Shown one piece after another: positions 1 to 8,326 of a stretch of DNA of 64,000 nucleotides (positions are counted from its first letter, which is position 1; every line of letters starts with the position of its first letter). The notes under the pieces are model-generated. The model was not told the DNA's origin. It worked only from the letters and a program-made list of their open reading frames with translations, and did no database searches. Made by a program: the position numbers and the translations under genes. The stretch is taken from the NCBI GenBank assembly GCA_900544795.1, contig UQWM01000011.1, positions 1 through 64,000 on the forward strand, read 5' to 3'. This DNA is from an uncultured Phascolarctobacterium sp. (GTDB taxonomy: Bacteria; Bacillota; Negativicutes; Acidaminococcales; Acidaminococcaceae).

Positions 1-72
1 GAAACGCTCGCCCGCACATTCGTTTTTGGTTATTGTTCAGTTTTCAAGGTTCTGCTTGCCGTTTTTGACGAC
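1..72 (-). promoter_or_regulatory. probable rRNA operon leader
   Basis: Read on the minus strand, this stretch follows a consensus promoter and contains the motif CCTTGAAAACTGAACAA. That motif resembles the conserved leader and spacer sequence found next to 16S and 23S genes in Bacillota. No ORF with a believable ribosome binding site is present. I infer that an rRNA operon begins just left of the window; the rRNA itself is not visible. Confidence 0.55.
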
Positions 73-78
73 TTGTAT

Positions 79-107
79 AGTATATTACATCTTTTAGATG
101 TTGTCAA
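79..107 (-). promoter_or_regulatory. strong sigma-A promoter (P2), probably of rRNA operon
   Basis: A perfect -35 (TTGACA at 102-107) and a good -10 (TATACT at 79-84) are separated by exactly 17 bp on the minus strand. Transcription would start near 72 and run out of the window into the rRNA-like leader. It lies downstream of scfB and cannot serve it. Confidence 0.75.
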
Positions 108-180
108 CCACTTTTTTCATCTTTTTCAACGGCATTTGAAGTTGTTTTCCTTCATTAGATCGCCTCAGGCGACTTTCATT

Positions 181-209
181 ATCCTATCAGATTTCGGGCA
201 AAATTTCAA
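181..209 (-). promoter_or_regulatory. upstream tandem promoter (P1)
   Basis: TTGAAA (204-209) and TAGGAT (181-186) lie 17 bp apart on the minus strand, about 100 bp upstream of the stronger promoter at 79-107. Tandem promoters are typical of rRNA operons. The -10 is weaker than that of P2. Confidence 0.45.
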
Positions 210-238
210 GTGCTTTTTAAGAACTTTTTTAAATTTTT

Positions 239-260
239 ACCGGCAGCGATTGCTGCCGGT
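239..260 (-). terminator. hairpin after scfB, probable terminator
   Basis: A perfect 9-bp stem (ACCGGCAGC with GCTGCCGGT) and a 4-base loop lie 18 bp after the scfB stop. The tail on the minus strand is A/T-rich but not a clean U tract, so termination strength is uncertain. It would insulate scfB from the promoters at 79-209. Confidence 0.45.
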
Positions 261-278
261 AAGTTTTAATAATCAATG

Positions 279-1685
279 TCATTTATTATCGACTTCATAT
301 TTAAAGTTAGTTATTTCAGGACGCATATCCTGCCCCTCCTGAGCGTCGGCAGTAAGGACGGCCTGAAGCACTATAGCACATTCCAAACGTTTCTTTTGCA
401 GTTTGCAGCCATATTCATAAGGTTTGGTAATGTCGCCATTGATAAGGTCGGCATTGGCGTGGCAGCCACCGCTGCAGAAAAATCTGGCCCAGCAGGTGCT
501 GCATTCTGTTTTGGTCATAACATGAGTATGTCTGAATTTTTGTACCAGATCAGGTTTAACGACACCGGTTGCCAGCGTACCCAGTTTATATTCTTCCCGT
601 CCTACGAATTGGTGGCAGGGATAGATATCGCCTTCCGGCGTGATAGCGAAGTATTCATGGCCAGCCCCACAACCTGCCAGCCGTTTGGCGACACAGGGAC
701 CATTATCCAGGGCGACATTGAAATGAAAGAAGTCGAAAGCTTCGCCTTCCCGGCGTTTTTGCAGGTAAGCACGCGCCAGCTTATCATATTCTTCATAAAG
801 GACGGGTAAATCAGCTTCTGTCAGCACATAGGGTTCATCAATGCCTACTACGGGCTCTACCGAAAGTTCTTTGCCGATCCTGGTCATATCAAGAGTGTCT
901 TCGGCAAAATGCGGATTATAGTGGGTATAGGTTCCACGCAGATAATAGTTTTTGCCGTTGCGGCTTTCGATAACTTTTTTGAAACCGCTGACCGCGGCTT
1001 CATAGCTGCCTGTTTTATTAGGAAAGGGACGCATATTGTCATGGGTTTCTTTTTTGCCATCCAGGCTAAGCACCAGCATAACACGGTTTTCGTTCAGGAA
1101 TTGGATCATCTCATCATTTAATAGAGTGCCGTTGGTGGTTAGCGTCAATTTAATGTTCTTTCCTGTTTCGGTTTCGCGGCGGCGCACATAGTTGATAACG
1201 TGTTTTACCACTTCGGGATTCATGAGCGGTTCACCACCGAACAGGTCTAGCTCCAGATTATGACGCATCCTGCTGCCGACAATAGCAAATTCAACTGCCT
1301 GTTCCGCAGTTTCTTTGCTCATCATCGCACGATAGCCGCCAAAATCGCCGGTGCCGGCAAAGCAATAGCCGCAGCGCAGATTACAGTCGTGAGCGATATG
1401 CAGGCATAGAGATTTCAGTATCGGAGTTTCGGCAAAGGTCTGCGGCACTTCAAATTCAGGCGAGAAGAGCAGTCCCTCGTCCTGTAATTGATGAAGTTCG
1501 TTTAAGGCTTCGCGCAGATCCTCTTCAGGGTAACGATTTTTAAAAGCAGCAACAGCTTCTTCATCGTTAGCACCATCAAAAACATCCAGCAAATCGTAGA
1601 TGACGTCGTCTACCAGATGCACAGCGCCGCTGTTGACATCAAGTACCGCCATATAATCATCAAGACGCATTTTATGGATAAGCAT
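279..1685 (-). CDS. scfB: SCIFF peptide radical SAM maturase (SPASM domain)
   Basis: A 468-residue radical SAM enzyme that forms thioether cross-links in the SCIFF peptide encoded just upstream. Residues 1-80 look like a peptide-recognition (RRE-like) domain. The radical SAM cluster motif is CNLRCGYC with C101, C105 and C108, followed by GGEP at 150-153. The SPASM region carries C331, C339, C357, C395, C398, C404, C408 and C427, enough for two auxiliary Fe-S clusters. The ATG is preceded by AAAGGTGG. Known family members install Cys-to-Thr thioether bonds; that this one does is inferred from motifs and from the adjacent substrate gene. A terminator-like hairpin between the two genes should lower its expression relative to scfA. 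Confidence 0.93.
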   Translation of the reverse strand: MLIHKMRLDDYMAVLDVNSGAVHLVDDVIYDLLDVFDGANDEEAVAAFKNRYPEEDLREALNELHQLQDEGLLFSPEFEVPQTFAETPILKSLCLHIAHDCNLRCGYCFAGTGDFGGYRAMMSKETAEQAVEFAIVGSRMRHNLELDLFGGEPLMNPEVVKHVINYVRRRETETGKNIKLTLTTNGTLLNDEMIQFLNENRVMLVLSLDGKKETHDNMRPFPNKTGSYEAAVSGFKKVIESRNGKNYYLRGTYTHYNPHFAEDTLDMTRIGKELSVEPVVGIDEPYVLTEADLPVLYEEYDKLARAYLQKRREGEAFDFFHFNVALDNGPCVAKRLAGCGAGHEYFAITPEGDIYPCHQFVGREEYKLGTLATGVVKPDLVQKFRHTHVMTKTECSTCWARFFCSGGCHANADLINGDITKPYEYGCKLQKKRLECAIVLQAVLTADAQEGQDMRPEITNFKYEVDNK

Positions 1686-1716
1686 TTATTTCCACCTTTC
1701 ATAGCATCATAGTAAA

Positions 1717-1743
1717 ACAGCTCCCTGCAGCACAGGGAGCTGT
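1717..1743 (-). terminator. hairpin between scfA and scfB, likely partial terminator
   Basis: ACAGCTCCCTG (1717-1727) pairs perfectly with CAGGGAGCTGT (1733-1743) around a 5-base loop, giving an 11-bp stem. On the minus strand it is followed by TTTTACTAT. It lies 43 bp after the scfA stop and 32 bp before the scfB start. Partial termination here would yield more peptide than maturase mRNA. Confidence 0.75.
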
Positions 1744-1785
1744 AAATTAAACAGTTATGTCAATTAAATTAAGCCACGACCTGAA

Positions 1786-1929
1786 TTATTTTTGTTCGCA
1801 AACCTGATTGCCAACAGTGCAGGAAGTTTTGCAGGCAGATTGGCAGGAAGCAGGGCATTCGCCGCAGCCGCCGGTTTTTAAGGTTTTTTTCAGGATTGCT
1901 TTATTTACGGTTTTAATGTGTTTTCTCAT
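1786..1929 (-). CDS. scfA: SCIFF ribosomally made peptide precursor
   Basis: A 47-residue peptide with six cysteines (C22, C25, C29, C33, C37, C44), fitting the SCIFF family name 'six cysteines in forty-five residues'. The core contains CQSACKTSCTVGNQ, a stretch I recognise as highly conserved in this family. The N-terminal 20 residues are basic and act as the leader for ScfB. The ATG is preceded by GGGGG at 1939-1943, about 9 bp upstream. The threonines between cysteines are the expected acceptors for thioether bonds. The final product and its role are unknown even for the family. Confidence 0.95.
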   Translation of the reverse strand: MRKHIKTVNKAILKKTLKTGGCGECPASCQSACKTSCTVGNQVCEQK

Positions 1930-1965
1930 TTTAAGATACCCCCAATATGTTTTACTTACTGATTT

Positions 1966-1994
1966 ATTTTACCGTTTTTTGCAGATTTCTGCAA
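1966..1994 (-). promoter_or_regulatory. scfA promoter with palindrome over the -35
   Basis: TTGCAG (1989-1994) and TAAAAT (1966-1971) are 17 bp apart on the minus strand, about 37 bp upstream of scfA. The -35 sits within a 16-bp inverted repeat (TTGCAGA, two bases, TCTGCAA at 1979-1994), which could be an operator. Confidence 0.6.
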
Positions 1995-2014
1995 GCATTT
2001 TAGCTGATAAATTA

Positions 2015-2863
2015 TTACAGGCCACTTAAAAAGTGGATATTGATGCCGCGTGCTTTTAAATAACCGACCCAGTAAGAGTAGCGCAGACGCTCGCGAAAGG
2101 TTTTGATGCCACCATCTTCATCATTGATATAAATGCGGCCTAATTCCAACGGTTCCTGCTCCAATGTATTTTTGGTAACGGCACCGGCGTTGCCGGTCAC
2201 AGCCCAATAATAGCCATATTTTTTACTGGCTGCTAAAATTTCAGGATCATACTTGCCGTTAGGATATGACAGTGAGCGGACTACATAACCGTCGAAATCT
2301 TTTTTGAAAAAATATCTGGACGTTGCCAGCTCCCAGGTCAAAAATTCCGGCTTGATATCGGTCAGGATCTGATGATTGATGGTGTGGGACCCTAGCTCCA
2401 TCCCGGCAGCTATGAGCGCCTGGATCTGATCATGTGTCATATAGCGGTAATGCCCTATTTTGCTGTGTACAATGAAAAAGGTAGCTGTAGCATGATATTT
2501 TTGCAGCAGCGGCAGTACATTGGTATAGTTATCAAGATAGCCATCGTCAAAGGTCAGGGCTACAACTTTTTCAGTAGACTCACCTTTGTTAAACATTGCG
2601 GCCATTTCTTCAACAGCTACCATTTTATAACCGTTATCATGCAGATATTTTAAATGATTTTCAAAGGTAGCCGAAGATACAAACAAATCCTGCGGCCAGC
2701 CATCGGCAGCACCTATTCCGTGATATTCCAAAATGGGCACTGCTTCTCGACAATAGCTTTGATAGTCACTACGCACATAAAAACCCAGGCACAGCAGCAC
2801 GGCCGCTATAAAGGCAACCACCGCGGCCAGTCTTTTTTTATTTTTTTCCCAAAACTCAGTCAT
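2015..2863 (-). CDS. membrane-anchored polysaccharide deacetylase
   Basis: A 282-residue NodB-type carbohydrate esterase. Residues 11-30 form one N-terminal membrane anchor, so the catalytic domain should face outward. Visible motifs are ILEYHGIG (44-51), TFDDGY (104-109, metal and base aspartates) and SHTINH (H160 and H164, metal ligands). The likely substrate is peptidoglycan or another N-acetylated envelope glycan; the sequence does not settle which. Its ATG overlaps the whiA stop by 8 bp, so it is translationally coupled as the last gene of the rapZ-yvcK-whiA operon. Confidence 0.88.
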   Translation of the reverse strand: MTEFWEKNKKRLAAVVAFIAAVLLCLGFYVRSDYQSYCREAVPILEYHGIGAADGWPQDLFVSSATFENHLKYLHDNGYKMVAVEEMAAMFNKGESTEKVVALTFDDGYLDNYTNVLPLLQKYHATATFFIVHSKIGHYRYMTHDQIQALIAAGMELGSHTINHQILTDIKPEFLTWELATSRYFFKKDFDGYVVRSLSYPNGKYDPEILAASKKYGYYWAVTGNAGAVTKNTLEQEPLELGRIYINDEDGGIKTFRERLRYSYWVGYLKARGINIHFLSGL

Positions 2864-3791
2864 TTTTTGTCATCCCTAGTTCTTCAGCCAACCGCTGTAA
2901 TTTTTTAAGTCGGTGGTTGATACCTGATTTTCCTATTTTACCTTCCGATAAGTCCGCTAATTCGTTCAGGGAAGCATCGGGATGTTCCAAACGCAGTTCG
3001 GCGGTTTCACGCAGTGGCAGCGGCAATTTGCCCAGCCCCAGATGTTTTTCAATATAGTGGATGCTTTCGACCTGCTGCACTGCCGCCTGCACGACTTTAT
3101 TAAGGTTGGCAGTTTCGCAGTTGACTACGCGGTTGACATTGTTGCGTATTTCTTTGACGATGCGTACGTTTTCAAATTCCAGCAGCGCGTTATGCGCACC
3201 TATAACCGACATAAATGATGTGATGCCATTGCCTTCTTTCAAATAGACGATGTAATCATTTTTACGGTCGGTTATTTTTACAGGCAGCGAAAAGCCCTGC
3301 ATAGTTTTCATGATCATTTTGGCAAAGTCCTGATTTTCGGTTACCATTTCCAAATGGTAATCGCTGGCAGGCCTGCTGATAGAGCCACCTGCTAAAAAAG
3401 CTCCTCTCAAAAAGGATTTACGGCAGCAGGGCGTCATCAGCAGCGAGGTTTTACGGTTTTCTGATTCGGACGGCAGCAGCTGCAATTCAGCCAAAGCCTT
3501 ACCTGCTTCCGGAGATGGCACTACTTTTACCTGATAACGGTTATTTTTTTTGAGGCGCCTTGATCTTGTTATCACTACTTCTGTTTTAACTTCATAGTTA
3601 TTTTTGAAAAGCTGCAGTACTCTGCGTGCCAAAGCCGCATTTTCAGTCGAAAAATGGATGCCCATGTTGCGCCCGCGCAAAATAATTGCGCCGCTCATCC
3701 TTAACAGGCCAAACAGTTCGGCCTTTTCACAGCATTGTCTGCCGTTTTCGAGCCGGGCCAGTTCGTTTTTTACTTCATTAGAAAAAGACAC
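2856..3791 (-). CDS. whiA: DNA-binding regulator WhiA
   Basis: A 311-residue protein with the WhiA layout: an N-terminal homing-endonuclease-like fold (around 25-220, including FLRGAFLAGG near 127-136) and a C-terminal helix-turn-helix (about 270-305, SLNELADLSEGKIGKSGINH). It starts at GTG with AGGAGG upstream. In Streptomyces WhiA controls sporulation genes, and in Bacillus it affects division and chromosome segregation. The operon order rapZ, yvcK, whiA is the classic one in Bacillota. Its targets here are not known. Confidence 0.95.
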   Translation of the reverse strand: MSFSNEVKNELARLENGRQCCEKAELFGLLRMSGAIILRGRNMGIHFSTENAALARRVLQLFKNNYEVKTEVVITRSRRLKKNNRYQVKVVPSPEAGKALAELQLLPSESENRKTSLLMTPCCRKSFLRGAFLAGGSISRPASDYHLEMVTENQDFAKMIMKTMQGFSLPVKITDRKNDYIVYLKEGNGITSFMSVIGAHNALLEFENVRIVKEIRNNVNRVVNCETANLNKVVQAAVQQVESIHYIEKHLGLGKLPLPLRETAELRLEHPDASLNELADLSEGKIGKSGINHRLKKLQRLAEELGMTKND

Positions 3792-3825
3792 CGGACATCC
3801 TCCTTTTACAGTTTAGATCGCAATT

Positions 3826-5184
3826 CTATTTTTTCTTCAATTCGCGCATACTTTGACGCATGAAGAAGTAGTCGAAAAATTGTATACCCTTACCAAACAA
3901 GCGTAGACGATAGACCAACGAGATAATGACCTGCGCCAGCTTCTGGGGATTATGCCGAATCAGGTCTTTATTACTGATAAGGCGGGTAGGAATGACCTGG
4001 ATGCCCAGGTGTTCGATCTTTTTGATGTCGGGCGTAACGGGCATAGAACCTTTTTCGTTATACTGCGCCAGCTGAGCAGCTGTGATACGCTGGTCGTTGA
4101 CGATGACATAGTCTAAAAACTGTCCGCCGGCATGCTGAATAAGCGCCTGCACATGCTCATAGGCTCCATAGCCGTCTGTCTCTCCAGGCTGGGTCATAAC
4201 GTTGCAGATATAGATTTTTACGGCTTCTGATTTGAGTACCGCGTCGCGGATACCTTTGACCAGCAGATTTGGTATTACACTGGTATAGAGGCTGCCCGGA
4301 CCAAAAATCAAAATGTCCGAGTTTAAAATAGCCTGCACAGCGCTGGCAGCCGCCGGCGCTTCTGCCGGTTCCATTGCCATAGTGCGGATACGTTTATGCG
4401 CTTTTGGTATTTCTGATTCACCGTTAATGATACTGCCGTCTGTCATTTCAGCTTTAAGGCGGATATCACGCAGTGTCGACGGAACTACTTTACCACGTAC
4501 GTTCAGTATCTGGCTGGTAGCTGCCAGTCCTGCTTCCATACCGCCTTCGGCTTCAGCCATAGCGGCAATGAAAAGGTTGCCAAAGCTGTGGCCTGCCAGA
4601 GGCGAATCACCTTTAAAGCGATACTGCATGATGCGTTCCATAAGCGGTTCACGGTCAGCTAATGCGACAAGACAGTTGCGCAAATCGCCAGGCGGTAAAA
4701 TGCCCATTTCTTTACGCAAACGTCCTGAAGAACCACCGTCGTCGCCGACAGTGACTACGGCCGTACAGTTATTAGTGATATATTTCATCCCGCGTAGCAG
4801 CGTTGAAAGGCCTGTACCGCCACCAACGACCGTAATTGCCGGTCCGCGCGTTAGTTTACGCTGCGTGAAGATGATCTCCATCAGAGAAGCGTTATTATCT
4901 GGCATAACTGCCTCGACGACGGAACGGATTATTTTGCGGGTAGCATAATACATAATGAACAAACCGGCGCCCAAGGAAACAACACCTATCAGCATCGAAA
5001 CCGTATTTGAATATTTACCGGTAGTAAGATAGGACATGCGAAAAAGCATTTCTTCGACAAAGCCCATAAATTGATAGTTGAAAAATAGTGCCAAGCCTAT
5101 GGCGCAGCACAGTACGCCGCCTGCGAAAAGCAGCAGCCAGCGTTTCAGGTTTATTCCCGGACATAGCCAACTGATCCAGCCCAT
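3826..5184 (-). CDS. yvcK: YvcK/GlmR-family protein with two N-terminal membrane helices
   Basis: A 452-residue protein. The C-terminal CofD/YvcK domain begins at about 114 with the nucleotide-binding loop GGGTGLS (121-127), followed by TVGDDGGSSGRLR. About 110 residues precede it, with two hydrophobic helices at roughly 14-35 and 62-82, so the protein should be membrane-tethered. In B. subtilis the homologue (GlmR) binds UDP-GlcNAc and helps direct carbon into cell wall precursors through GlmS. That fits the glmS-glmM cluster in this window, though that cluster is not adjacent. AGGAGG precedes the ATG. It lies 17 bp after rapZ. Confidence 0.92.
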   Translation of the reverse strand: MGWISWLCPGINLKRWLLLFAGGVLCCAIGLALFFNYQFMGFVEEMLFRMSYLTTGKYSNTVSMLIGVVSLGAGLFIMYYATRKIIRSVVEAVMPDNNASLMEIIFTQRKLTRGPAITVVGGGTGLSTLLRGMKYITNNCTAVVTVGDDGGSSGRLRKEMGILPPGDLRNCLVALADREPLMERIMQYRFKGDSPLAGHSFGNLFIAAMAEAEGGMEAGLAATSQILNVRGKVVPSTLRDIRLKAEMTDGSIINGESEIPKAHKRIRTMAMEPAEAPAAASAVQAILNSDILIFGPGSLYTSVIPNLLVKGIRDAVLKSEAVKIYICNVMTQPGETDGYGAYEHVQALIQHAGGQFLDYVIVNDQRITAAQLAQYNEKGSMPVTPDIKKIEHLGIQVIPTRLISNKDLIRHNPQKLAQVIISLVYRLRLFGKGIQFFDYFFMRQSMRELKKK

Positions 5185-5201
5185 AGGAACCTCCTCTGTG
5201 A

Positions 5202-6068
5202 TTATTTATTTTTTCGCTGCAGGTCACGGTGCGCAATCTGCACTGCGTAGCCTTGCGTACGTAAAAATTCGTAAAGACGGTTGGCGATGAACACCGACCG
5301 ATGCTGACCACCAGTGCAACCAACACTGATGACCAACTGGCTTTTGCCTTCAGCGATGTACTGCGGCAATAAAAATTCCAGCATTTCCTCTTCTTTTTTT
5401 AAGAATTGGAAGGTTTGTGGAAAGCGGCAGATAAAATCGGCCACCGGCTGATCGTTGCCCGTCAGTCGTTTGAGATCTTCTTCATAAAATGGATTTGGCA
5501 GGAACCTGACGTCAAGCACCATATCACTGTCAAGTGGCAGCCCGTGTTTAAAACCGAAGGACTGCACCAGAACTATCATCCGTTCTACACCGCCATTAGT
5601 GGAATAAATCTTCCAAATTTTTTCTTTCAGTTCAGCCGTAGTCATATCGGTTGTATCGATAATATGGGTAGCCCGGTTGCGTACTTCCGTCAGGCGTTCA
5701 CGTTCTACGGCAATATTCTCGCTAAGGCTTTTACCCTGCCCCAGCGGATGACGACGGCGGGTCTCTTTATAGCGACGGATCAGACAATCGTCAGAAGAGT
5801 CGAGGTACAAAAGCTCATACTCGTGCCCCATGGCTTTCATTTCATCCAAAATCTCTATCAGTTCGTCAAAGAAGCGGCCTCCACGCACGTCTACTACCAA
5901 AGCTGTATTACGAGCCTGCGTTTGACGGCACAGTTCGGCAAACTTAGGAATCAGCGCCGGCGGCAGATTGTCAATACAAAAGAAGTTCATATCTTCAAGT
6001 GTCCGCACAACTTGTGTTTTACCGGCACCGGACATCCCTGTGATAATCAGAAATTTTGATTCTTCCAT
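5202..6068 (-). CDS. rapZ: RapZ/YvcJ nucleotide-binding protein
   Basis: A 288-residue P-loop protein with GMSGAGKT at 11-18 and the C-terminal motif GCTGGQHRSV. In E. coli RapZ guides RNase E to the GlmZ small RNA and senses GlcN6P. In Bacillota the homologue YvcJ hydrolyses ATP and GTP and its RNA role is unclear. First gene of the operon with yvcK and whiA. GGAGGTGA lies 8 bp before the ATG. Confidence 0.95.
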   Translation of the reverse strand: MEESKFLIITGMSGAGKTQVVRTLEDMNFFCIDNLPPALIPKFAELCRQTQARNTALVVDVRGGRFFDELIEILDEMKAMGHEYELLYLDSSDDCLIRRYKETRRRHPLGQGKSLSENIAVERERLTEVRNRATHIIDTTDMTTAELKEKIWKIYSTNGGVERMIVLVQSFGFKHGLPLDSDMVLDVRFLPNPFYEEDLKRLTGNDQPVADFICRFPQTFQFLKKEEEMLEFLLPQYIAEGKSQLVISVGCTGGQHRSVFIANRLYEFLRTQGYAVQIAHRDLQRKNK

Positions 6069-6121
6069 AAGCTCACCTCCATATATTTTAAAAAATCATA
6101 ATAAATCACCCTATAAGGTTC

Positions 6122-6127
6122 ATTATA
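6122..6127 (-). promoter_or_regulatory. rapZ operon promoter (extended -10)
   Basis: TATAAT on the minus strand is preceded by TGTGG, giving an extended -10 about 55 bp upstream of rapZ. No good -35 is visible because the U tract of the bio terminator occupies that position. Confidence 0.5.
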
Positions 6128-6137
6128 CCACAAGGGC

Positions 6138-6166
6138 AAAAAAAAGACGCCCCTTTTAGAGGCGTC
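6138..6166 (-). terminator. bio operon terminator
   Basis: An outer 5-bp stem (GACGC with GCGTC) continues inward as CCCC/TTTT/AGAGG-type pairing, and is followed on the minus strand by eight T residues (6138-6145). It lies 16 bp after the bioA stop. Confidence 0.85.
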
Positions 6167-6181
6167 AGAAGTGACAAAAAA

Positions 6182-7576
6182 TCAAAATGCGCAGGGGTCG
6201 GAAAATTTTACTTCGTTATGACTGTCTATTTGAGCAAAAACCTCCTGCATCGCCTGTTCCAGCATACATAGCATTTCATCAATCTGTTGTGCCGTGCTTG
6301 CCAGCGGCGGCATAAATACTATAACGTCGCTGATATTGCGAACAATAAGGCCATACTTTCTGGCTGTCTGGCAAATACCCCCGGCCATCAACAGCGACGG
6401 CTCAAAAGGCAGCCTGCGCTCTTTATCGCGTATCAGTTCAACACCGGCCAACATTCCACATTGCCGAGCATCACCTACGTATTTCATCGCCTGCATTTTC
6501 TGCATATGTTCTGTGATAACTGCCATTTTAGGCGGCAGGTTTTCAATAACCTTCTCTTTGGCAAAGATCTCTAATCCAGCAATACCCGCGGCACATGCCA
6601 ACGGATTGCCCGTATAGGAATGTCCGTGATAAAAGGTTTTATAATCAGCAGCTTCACCCAGAAAAGCATCATAGATCTCATCAGTTGTCATTGTGGCGCC
6701 AAGTGCCAGGTATCCGGCAGTGATGCCTTTAGACATACACATCATATCCGGACAAACAGCTTCGTTTTCGCAGGCAAACAGTTTGCCGGTACGGCCAAAG
6801 CCGGTAGCAACTTCATCGACGATCAGCAGTACGTCGTATTTTTTTGTCAGTTCGCGCACGCCTTTGATATAACCTTTAGGCTGCATCAGCATCCCGGCAG
6901 CAGCCTGAACTAAAGGTTCGATGATCATGGCAGCTACTTTATTATGATGTTCTTGCAGACAGGCTTCCAATTCATCCAGTAAATAGGTGAGAAAATCAGC
7001 CTCGCTATCGATGCCGGCAAGTTTGCTGTGATAGAAGGACGGACAGGTCATTTTTTGCGTATTGAACAGCAGAGGTTTGTAGACTTTATGGAAAACATCG
7101 ATATTACCGACGCTGACAGCGCCGACCGTATCGCCGTGGTAGGAGTCACCCAGATTGATAAATTGCTGTTTTTCGGGACGGCCTTTATGCTGCCAGTATT
7201 GAAAAGCAATTTTTACAGCCGCTTCTACAGCAGTAGAACCATCGTCGGAATAGAATACTTTGTTCAACCCCTCCGGCGTAACTTCAACCAGCTTCTGTGC
7301 CAGTTCGGCCGATGGTTTATTTATGAGCCCCAGCAGTGTAGTATGAGCGATTTTATCAAGCTGGTTTTTAACAGCGGTATCGATTTCCTGACGGCGATGA
7401 CCGTGGATATTGACCCACAAACTGGAAATACCGTCGTAATAGGCTTTGCCTTCTGTATCGTAAAGTTTTACACCTTCGCCATGGTCTATAACCAGCTGCT
7501 GATTTTCATTCCAGCCCTTCATCTGCGTAAAAGGGTGCCACACATATTCTTTATCCATACGTTCCCATTGGTTCAT
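6182..7576 (-). CDS. bioA: adenosylmethionine-8-amino-7-oxononanoate transaminase
   Basis: A 464-residue class III PLP aminotransferase that converts KAPA to DAPA using S-adenosylmethionine as amino donor. Seen: WHPFTQM near 13-19, IVDEVATGFGRTG (252-264, with D254 contacting PLP) and the PLP lysine K283 in MSKGITAGYL. The combination WHPF plus GHSYTGNPLAC points to BioA over other class III enzymes. Its ATG overlaps the bioD stop as ATGA. Last gene of the biotin operon. Confidence 0.95.
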   Translation of the reverse strand: MNQWERMDKEYVWHPFTQMKGWNENQQLVIDHGEGVKLYDTEGKAYYDGISSLWVNIHGHRRQEIDTAVKNQLDKIAHTTLLGLINKPSAELAQKLVEVTPEGLNKVFYSDDGSTAVEAAVKIAFQYWQHKGRPEKQQFINLGDSYHGDTVGAVSVGNIDVFHKVYKPLLFNTQKMTCPSFYHSKLAGIDSEADFLTYLLDELEACLQEHHNKVAAMIIEPLVQAAAGMLMQPKGYIKGVRELTKKYDVLLIVDEVATGFGRTGKLFACENEAVCPDMMCMSKGITAGYLALGATMTTDEIYDAFLGEAADYKTFYHGHSYTGNPLACAAGIAGLEIFAKEKVIENLPPKMAVITEHMQKMQAMKYVGDARQCGMLAGVELIRDKERRLPFEPSLLMAGGICQTARKYGLIVRNISDVIVFMPPLASTAQQIDEMLCMLEQAMQEVFAQIDSHNEVKFSDPCAF

Positions 7577-8310
7577 TTAGTGTTACCTCCAGCCAGTTTT
7601 AATATTTTATCGATATCTATATGGGCTTCCGCTATCTCAGCAATGGTCCTGCTGTCAAAGCCGTCCAGCAGTTTGGGCGAAAGCACCGGCAATTTTCCTA
7701 AAATAGGCAAGCCAGTTAGTTTCTCGTAATAATAAAGATTGCTTTCTTCCAGAACACCGACTGCCTGCTCATCCCAGCTGTTAACTATGAACCCCAGAAC
7801 CTTTAAACCATGCATTTGAGCATAGGTGGCAGTGAGCACCGCATGATTGACATTCCCTAACACCGCTTTAACTACTATGATCACCGGCAGCTGCAGGTCT
7901 TTGAAAAAATCTTTGACCAGATAATCCTCTGTCAGCGGCGCAGAAATGCCGCCAACTCCTTCGACAATGCTGAGCTGATGGCTGTGTAGCATCTTTTCAG
8001 CTCCGGCCACCATTTGCCGCGGCTTGATATCGACCCCAGCCAGACGGCTGGCTTCAGCAGGCGCCAAGGCGGCTTCCAGCACATAGCGCACGACTTGATC
8101 GTGTTCGCTTGGCTCCATCCCGGCGCAGCGCAGCAAAAATTCGGCGTCGGTTGAAAGCAGCCGTCCTTCACTATTGCGCACGCAGCCTGAAGCCGCCGGT
8201 TTATAGACGCCTGTTTGATACCCACGCTGCCGTATAGCTGCTGCTAAGGCGCCACTGACTATGGTCTTGCCCATTTCTGTATCCGTTGCCGTAATACCTA
8301 TGCCTAACAT
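7573..8310 (-). CDS. bioD: dethiobiotin synthetase
   Basis: A 245-residue P-loop enzyme that closes the ureido ring of dethiobiotin from DAPA, CO2 and ATP. The N-terminal motif GITATDTEMGKT (residues 5-16) is diagnostic for BioD. EGVGG follows near the middle of the protein. It sits between bioF and bioA with short spacing, consistent with one transcript. Confidence 0.95.
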   Translation of the reverse strand: MLGIGITATDTEMGKTIVSGALAAAIRQRGYQTGVYKPAASGCVRNSEGRLLSTDAEFLLRCAGMEPSEHDQVVRYVLEAALAPAEASRLAGVDIKPRQMVAGAEKMLHSHQLSIVEGVGGISAPLTEDYLVKDFFKDLQLPVIIVVKAVLGNVNHAVLTATYAQMHGLKVLGFIVNSWDEQAVGVLEESNLYYYEKLTGLPILGKLPVLSPKLLDGFDSRTIAEIAEAHIDIDKILKLAGGNTK

Positions 8311-8326
8311 TTTTAGCCTTCTTTCT

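Noticed and set aside
73..342. An 89-codon plus-strand frame across the rRNA-like promoter region
   Set aside because: It overlaps two minus-strand promoters and a hairpin and has no ribosome site; the peptide is low-complexity.
5406..6059. A 217-codon open frame opposite rapZ
   Set aside because: Antisense shadow of a well-recognised gene.
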